Part shown: positions 1-5,264 of the stretch, piece after piece
Position numbering within the stretch: position 1 is the stretch's first letter
Layout of the letters: every line of letters begins with the position of its first letter
Origin: Bacteroidota bacterium
Lineage (GTDB): Bacteria > Bacteroidota > Ignavibacteria > UBA10030 > UBA8401
Assembly (NCBI GenBank): GCA_030824295.1
Contig: JAVBYA010000387.1
Coordinates: 1 to 5,264 of the forward strand
Reading direction: 5' to 3'
Length of the DNA: 5,264 nt
Position numbers and translations under genes: made by a program
Notes under the pieces: generated by a model
What the model was told of the DNA's origin: nothing
The model's database searches: none
Seen by the model: only the letters and a program-made list of their open reading frames with translations

Positions 1-649
1 CTTTCTTCGGGATACCGATATCGGCAATGACGACCTCTCCTGTTGCTTCCGCTGCGCGCCCCAGATAGAAACCGGTCTTCGGGTTGGAAAGCGTCACTGT
101 CACATCGGCGTGGAACGCTACAGGAGAGAATGCGCCGGTCAGACCGTCAAGTCCCGTCGGAATATCGACGGCAATGCGCATCGACGGCTGACGGTTGCTC
201 CACGTTACGATATCACGATAGGTTCCGCTCAGCGTTCCGCGGAAGGATGTGCCCAGCAGGGCATCGACGATCACGGCGAACTTCGCTCTGCGCTGTTTCC
301 GGAACGCGGCGTAGGTGATCATGGTGACGTTCGTTCCGCTGAGCCGCGAGTACATCTCTTTTGCATCTTCGCTGAATGCATCGACCGGTGAGAAGCGCAC
401 GACGGTGACCGGAATCCCTTCCGCGGCAAGAAGGCGGGCAACAACGAGACCGTCGCCGCCGTTGTTCCCTTTTCCGCAGAGGATCAGAACGGGGATCGTA
501 CTCAAGTCCTGTTGCGGCATGCGCCGCATGAGCTCGGCTGCGACGGAGGCACCGGCACGTTCCATCAGCCGGAGCGACGGGATGTGCAGCGTCCGGATCG
601 CGGTGCGGTCCGTTTGTGCCATGAGCGCCGGTGTCAGGATGGGTTTCAT
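1..649 (-). CDS. nnrE: NAD(P)H-hydrate epimerase (YjeF N-terminal domain), 3' end beyond left edge
   Basis: Cytosolic metabolite-repair enzyme that interconverts the R and S forms of hydrated NADH and NADPH, so that the companion ADP/ATP-dependent dehydratase can restore the S form. The frame is open for 216 codons from an ATG at 649 to the left edge. It begins MKPILTPALMAQTDR and carries the family landmarks in order: MERAG at residues 29-33, the glycine-rich nucleotide loop GKGNNGGDG at 59-67, DALLGT at 129-134 with the Asp expected to be catalytic/K+-binding, DIPTGLDG at 162-169, and NPKTG at 189-193. The last residues seen, ADIGIP (209-214), normally close this domain, so the epimerase part is nearly complete. 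Whether a dehydratase domain follows, as in bifunctional Nnr proteins of about 500 residues, cannot be told here. The start is the first ATG after an in-frame TAA about 50 bases upstream. No Shine-Dalgarno-like sequence precedes it, and a terminator hairpin ends 9 bases before it. Codon use resembles the neighbours. The family call is firm; the symbol is conventional. Confidence 0.93.
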   Translation of the reverse strand, partial: MKPILTPALMAQTDRTAIRTLHIPSLRLMERAGASVAAELMRRMPQQDLSTIPVLILCGKGNNGGDGLVVARLLAAEGIPVTVVRFSPVDAFSEDAKEMYSRLSGTNVTMITYAAFRKQRRAKFAVIVDALLGTSFRGTLSGTYRDIVTWSNRQPSMRIAVDIPTGLDGLTGAFSPVAFHADVTVTLSNPKTGFYLGRAAEATGEVVIADIGIPKK

Positions 650-651
650 AC

Positions 652-696
652 AAACGAAAAGAACCGTCCGCTCACAGAATGAAGCGGACGGTTCTT
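652..696 (-). terminator. Intrinsic terminator after nuoN
   Basis: Read on the minus strand, AAGAACCGTCCGCT (696-683) pairs perfectly over 14 bp with AGCGGACGGTTCTT (672-659) around a 10-base loop (682-673). The stem is followed by TTCGTTT, which together with the last stem bases gives a broken U-rich run (CTTTTCGTTT). On the plus strand the hairpin is followed by ATAAAGAA, with no T-run, so it reads as a one-directional terminator for the nuo transcript. It starts 17 bases after the nuoN stop codon. The U-tract is interrupted by CG, so efficiency may be moderate and some readthrough into the epimerase gene is possible. Confidence 0.85.
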
Positions 697-712
697 ATAA
701 AGAACGGATGTT

Positions 713-740
713 ATTAAAAGATCTCGGACAGCAGATTCAA
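713..740 (-). promoter_or_regulatory. Possible sigma70-like promoter for nnrE inside nuoN end
   Basis: On the minus strand, TTGAAT (740-735, 4 of 6 to the -35 consensus) and TTTAAT (718-713, 5 of 6 to the -10 consensus) are separated by 16 bases. A transcript from here would start near 706 and carry the whole terminator hairpin as its leader, which argues against simple constitutive use. If the host belongs to the Bacteroidota, the sigma70 consensus used here would not apply. AT-rich sequence at the end of a gene gives such matches by chance, so this is a weak candidate. Confidence 0.18.
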
Positions 741-2141
741 TATCAGCGAAGGTACGACACCGATCACCAGGATCGCGATCGCGCAGATGACCGCGACCAG
801 ACGGGTCATCCACGGGAATGCAAGCGCATCGGAGGTCGTCGCTTCACGGAAGTACATATAGACCACGATGCGGAGATAATAATAGGTGGAGAAGAGACTG
901 GTGATGACACCCAGAATGGCGAGCCATGTCAGGTTCGACTGGATGGCGCTGGCGAAGAGATAATATTTCCCGACGAAACCGGCGAACGGCGGAATACCGG
1001 TGAGTGAGAACATGAACATTGCAACGAGAGCAGCGATGCCGGGATTCCGTTTTGCGAGTCCGGCATAATCCTCATACGACAGATTGCCGCCGTTCTCCTT
1101 CTCGATCATTGAGATCACTGCGAATGCACCGAGATTCGTCAGTGCATACGAGACAAGATAGAATGCGATGCCCTGCTGTCCGAGCGATGTTGCGGAAGCG
1201 ATACCGACAAGCATGTAGCCCGCATGCGCGATGCTGGAGTATGCGAGCATCCGTTTCAGATTGAGCTGTGAGAGTCCGAACCAGTTGCCGAGCAGCATGG
1301 AAGCCGCCGCCAGGATGGCAACGACCATCATCAGCCGTTCGTCCTTCATGGACATCGGCACGGAGAATGCGATGACGAATGCGGAGAATGCCGCCGCCTT
1401 ACCGCCGGTGGACATGAATGCTGTCACTGGGGTCGGTGCACCTTCGTACACGTCCGGCACCCACATATGGAATGGGACCGCCGCCACTTTGAATCCGAAA
1501 CCGATCAGCACCAGTCCCCAACCGATGATGTGGAGCGGTTCGCCGAATGCCTGCGGATACATCGTCACGATGCGGAGCAGATTCGTCGTGCCGGTCGTAC
1601 CGTAGATGAGCGCGATGCCGTAGAGCAGAAAACCGGTGGCGAATGCGCCGAGAAGGAAATATTTCAAGGCCGATTCGTTGGAATTGTTCTTGGTGCGGAA
1701 GTATCCGGCGAGCACGTAGAACGAAACGGACATCACTTCGATACCGAGGAAGACGGTGATCAGGTCCGCCGATGCACCGAGCATCAGCATACCGATGGTC
1801 GCCAGAAGGACCAGCACGTAGAACTCGCCGTAGTTGTATTGTGCGCGTTCCAGATACGGTTTGGCGATCATGATGGAGAAGAGTGCAATGACAAGGAAGA
1901 GGACCGAGAAATAACTGGCATATCCGCCGACGAGAAGCATATCTGAGAACGCCGTTGCATTCTCATGGAAATTTCTTGCCGCAAGATAGGCTGAAGAGAA
2001 AAGGCCGGCAACGCTGATCCAGAACACGGTCGTGGCCGAATTCTTCATCAGTGCATTCGCGACCAGGGCGATCAGTGAGAACGCGCCCAAAGCGAGGATC
2101 GGAGAGGCGCCGAGAAGATCTGTTGTTGAAAAGAATTCCAT
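714..2141 (-). CDS. nuoN: NADH-quinone oxidoreductase subunit N (complex I, proton-pumping membrane subunit)
   Basis: Antiporter-like inner-membrane subunit of complex I, next to the smaller core membrane subunits, thought to move one proton per NADH oxidised. The protein is 475 residues, close to the roughly 485 of E. coli NuoN, and shows about 14 hydrophobic segments. Channel residues are in place: Glu135 in segment 5 (FLGIEVMS), Lys218 in the broken segment 7 (GFGFKVAAVPFHMWVPD), Lys248 in segment 8 (STGGKAAAF), His305 (YSSIAHAGYML) and Lys392 in segment 12 (GFVGKYYLF). A Lys rather than Glu in segment 12 separates NuoN from NuoM. It lies 39 bases after nuoM in the same operon and ends in tandem in-frame stops (TAA TAA, 716-711) just before a terminator, marking it as the last nuo gene. 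The ATG start fits the usual N-terminus. The upstream sequence AGATAGAACGGACT has no clear ribosome-binding site. Nothing suggests damage or transfer. Confidence 0.97.
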   Translation of the reverse strand: MEFFSTTDLLGASPILALGAFSLIALVANALMKNSATTVFWISVAGLFSSAYLAARNFHENATAFSDMLLVGGYASYFSVLFLVIALFSIMIAKPYLERAQYNYGEFYVLVLLATIGMLMLGASADLITVFLGIEVMSVSFYVLAGYFRTKNNSNESALKYFLLGAFATGFLLYGIALIYGTTGTTNLLRIVTMYPQAFGEPLHIIGWGLVLIGFGFKVAAVPFHMWVPDVYEGAPTPVTAFMSTGGKAAAFSAFVIAFSVPMSMKDERLMMVVAILAAASMLLGNWFGLSQLNLKRMLAYSSIAHAGYMLVGIASATSLGQQGIAFYLVSYALTNLGAFAVISMIEKENGGNLSYEDYAGLAKRNPGIAALVAMFMFSLTGIPPFAGFVGKYYLFASAIQSNLTWLAILGVITSLFSTYYYLRIVVYMYFREATTSDALAFPWMTRLVAVICAIAILVIGVVPSLILNLLSEIF

Positions 2142-2180
2142 AGTCCGTTCTATCTTGATATCAGAGAAAATCGTTTCGTA

Positions 2181-3719
<1,539 letters not shown>

Positions 3720-3734
3720 ATCAATCGTAAAGAA

Positions 3735-5264
3735 TTACCACACCATGAGATAACCGAGGACGAACAGGATGCCGGCGACAAGCACGATGGCATAGCTCTG
3801 CACCACACCGGTCTGGATCCTCCGGAAGAGACCGGACGAGATGTCGACGAACTTCGCGGAATAGTTGAGCGTATTGTCGATCACCTTCACATCGAAGATC
3901 TTCCAGAGGAACTTCTCCGACGTCTGCTTGATGGGATTCACAATCGCTGCATCGTACGCTTCGTCCACGAAATATTTGTTCCAGAGCAGCTTGTGGAATC
4001 CGGCGAAGCGCTTTGCCGTATTCTCCGCAACACTCTGCTTCTGTGTATAGATCTTCCACCCTGCATAGATGCCGAGCAGACCGATCGCGACGGATGTTGC
4101 CATCAGTCCCAGCTCCAGCGCTGCTGCATCATGCATCGGCAGCATCATCTTGGCATTCGCACCGGCAAAGACCGGCTCGAGGAATTCTTCAAAATAATTG
4201 TGTCCGCCGAGCACGTGCGGGATGCCGACATACCCGCCGATGATGGAGAGAACGGCAAGCACGAGCAACGGGATGAGCATCGTCTTCGGCGCTTCGTGCG
4301 GATGTACATGGTGATGATCGAACCGTTCCTTCCCGAGGAAGGTCAGCGAAACAAGGCGGAACATATAGAATGCAGTGACACCGGCTGCGAGTGCGGCGAT
4401 GAACCACATCCACGGCGCACCGTCCGCATATGCCTTCCAGAGGATCTCATCCTTGGAGAAGAACCCGGAGAGCAGCGGGAATCCGGCAATGGCGAACGAA
4501 CCAATAGCGAATGTGCGGAAGGTCCACGGCATGTATTTCTGCAGACCGCCCATCTTCTGGATGTCCTGCTCCTCATGCATGGCGTGGATCACCGCGCCGG
4601 AACCGAGGAAGAGCAATGCTTTGAAGAACGCGTGGGTCATCACATGGAAGAGACCGGCAGAGAACGCGCCTACGCCGACTCCCAGGAACATATAGCCGAG
4701 CTGACTGACGGTGGAATACGCGAGGACCTTCTTGATATCGTTCTGAACCAGACCGATCGTGCCGGCGAAGAATGCGGTGAGCAGACCGGTCACGGCGACG
4801 ATGTTCATCGTCTCTGGTGAGAGTGCAAATAGGATGGAACTGCGGGCGACCATGTAGATACCGGCGGTGACCATCGTTGCAGCATGGATAAGTGCGGAGA
4901 CCGGTGTTGGACCCGCCATTGCATCCGGCAGCCAGACGTAGAGCGGGATCTGAGCGGATTTACCGGTTGCACCGACAAACATCAGCAGCGTGATCCAGAA
5001 CAGGACAGTATCGCCGACGGAGAAACCGGCCGCCTGCGCGAAGACCGCATCATAGGTGAGCGAACCAAAGGTGTTGAAGATCAGGAACATGGCGAGCAAA
5101 AAGCCGAAGTCGCCGATACGGTTGACGATGAATGCCTTCTTTGCCGCATCCCCGGTCGTCCCCTTCTCGAAGTTCCGGTCATACCAGAATCCGATGAGAA
5201 GATACGAGCAGAGCCCCACCCCTTCCCAGCCGAGAAACATCAGCAGGTAGTTGTCCGCCAGCAC
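3735..5264 (-). CDS. nuoL: NADH-quinone oxidoreductase subunit L (complex I), 5' end beyond right edge
   Basis: Most distal antiporter-like subunit of complex I. Its long lateral helix runs along the membrane arm and braces NuoM and NuoN. Only the last 509 codons are here. By alignment of motifs with E. coli NuoL (613 residues), about 127-130 N-terminal residues (segments 1-4) are missing. The first codon in the window is GTG but is internal (Val), not a start. Residue numbers here count from the window edge. Seen in order: Glu14 in segment 5 (FLGWEGVGLCSYLLIGF), Lys102 in segment 7 (GKSAQIPLYVWLPDAMAGP), His127 in segment 8, the HVMTHAFFKALLF motif at 207-219, and Lys271-Asp272 in segment 12 (GFFSKDEIL). 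A His-rich cytoplasmic-type loop (316-323) precedes segment 14. The C-terminus has the lateral amphipathic helix region (about 425-485, including NKYFVDEAYD and RRIQTGVVQSYA) and a final membrane anchor ending in VW. Twelve segments, matching 5-16, can be counted. It is followed 15 bases later by nuoM. Confidence 0.97.
   Translation of the reverse strand: MLADNYLLMFLGWEGVGLCSYLLIGFWYDRNFEKGTTGDAAKKAFIVNRIGDFGFLLAMFLIFNTFGSLTYDAVFAQAAGFSVGDTVLFWITLLMFVGATGKSAQIPLYVWLPDAMAGPTPVSALIHAATMVTAGIYMVARSSILFALSPETMNIVAVTGLLTAFFAGTIGLVQNDIKKVLAYSTVSQLGYMFLGVGVGAFSAGLFHVMTHAFFKALLFLGSGAVIHAMHEEQDIQKMGGLQKYMPWTFRTFAIGSFAIAGFPLLSGFFSKDEILWKAYADGAPWMWFIAALAAGVTAFYMFRLVSLTFLGKERFDHHHVHPHEAPKTMLIPLLVLAVLSIIGGYVGIPHVLGGHNYFEEFLEPVFAGANAKMMLPMHDAAALELGLMATSVAIGLLGIYAGWKIYTQKQSVAENTAKRFAGFHKLLWNKYFVDEAYDAAIVNPIKQTSEKFLWKIFDVKVIDNTLNYSAKFVDISSGLFRRIQTGVVQSYAIVLVAGILFVLGYLMVW

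Noticed and set aside
213..653. 146-codon minus-strand frame from a TTG at 653
   Set aside because: It is Arg/His-rich and unrecognisable, and is offset by one base from the frame that encodes the clear YjeF-type epimerase starting at 649.
651..658. TTCGTTTG just before the nnrE start as a Bacteroidota -7 box (TAnnTTTG)
   Set aside because: It has one mismatch and sits directly against the ATG, so transcription would begin inside the coding sequence. It is better explained as the terminator U-tract.
315..1007. 230-codon open frame on the plus strand across the nnrE-nuoN junction
   Set aside because: It is antisense to two well-supported genes and reads straight through the terminator hairpin, with low-complexity charged sequence and no family resemblance.
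2154..2163. TGATATCA palindrome in the nuoM-nuoN gap
   Set aside because: Eight bases of self-complementarity with no extension or nearby repeat is expected by chance and gives no stable hairpin.
3993..4820. 275-codon open frame on the plus strand, antisense to nuoL
   Set aside because: It has the same charged, featureless composition as other antisense frames here and overlaps conserved nuoL segments, so it is a shadow of codon bias.
5262..5264. GTG at the right edge as a start codon for nuoL
   Set aside because: The protein begins there in the middle of the segment-5 motif, and about 130 family residues are missing upstream. The codon is internal and the gene continues beyond the window.

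Overview
The window holds the distal end of a respiratory complex I operon and the start of an unrelated housekeeping gene, all on the minus strand. Reading in the direction of transcription (right to left), it contains the C-terminal four fifths of nuoL (cut by the right edge), complete nuoM, complete nuoN, an intrinsic terminator, and the first 216 codons of an NAD(P)H-hydrate epimerase gene (nnrE, YjeF N-terminal family) that runs off the left edge. No gene is coded on the plus strand, although long antisense open frames exist there. No RNA gene, mobile element, CRISPR array or gene-free stretch over about 65 bases is visible. Organism: a bacterium of moderately high GC content. The L-M-N gene order, the His-rich loop in NuoL and the lack of Shine-Dalgarno-like sequence before the three visible start codons fit a Bacteroidota/Chlorobi/Ignavibacteria-type lineage, but this is inference and no species can be named. 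How the genes work together: NuoL, NuoM and NuoN are the three antiporter-like membrane subunits of the type I NADH:quinone oxidoreductase. They form the distal membrane arm and each is thought to carry a proton channel. All three keep the expected Glu/Lys/His residues in the expected membrane segments, so the complex looks functional. nuoL-nuoM are 15 bases apart and nuoM-nuoN 39 bases apart, as in one transcript, which probably ends at a 14-bp perfect hairpin after the tandem stop of nuoN. NnrE repairs hydrated, inactive NADH and NADPH. Its start codon lies only 9 bases after the terminator stem, and that tight junction is the one unusual piece of architecture here. The genes themselves are ordinary, and I see no undescribed system.
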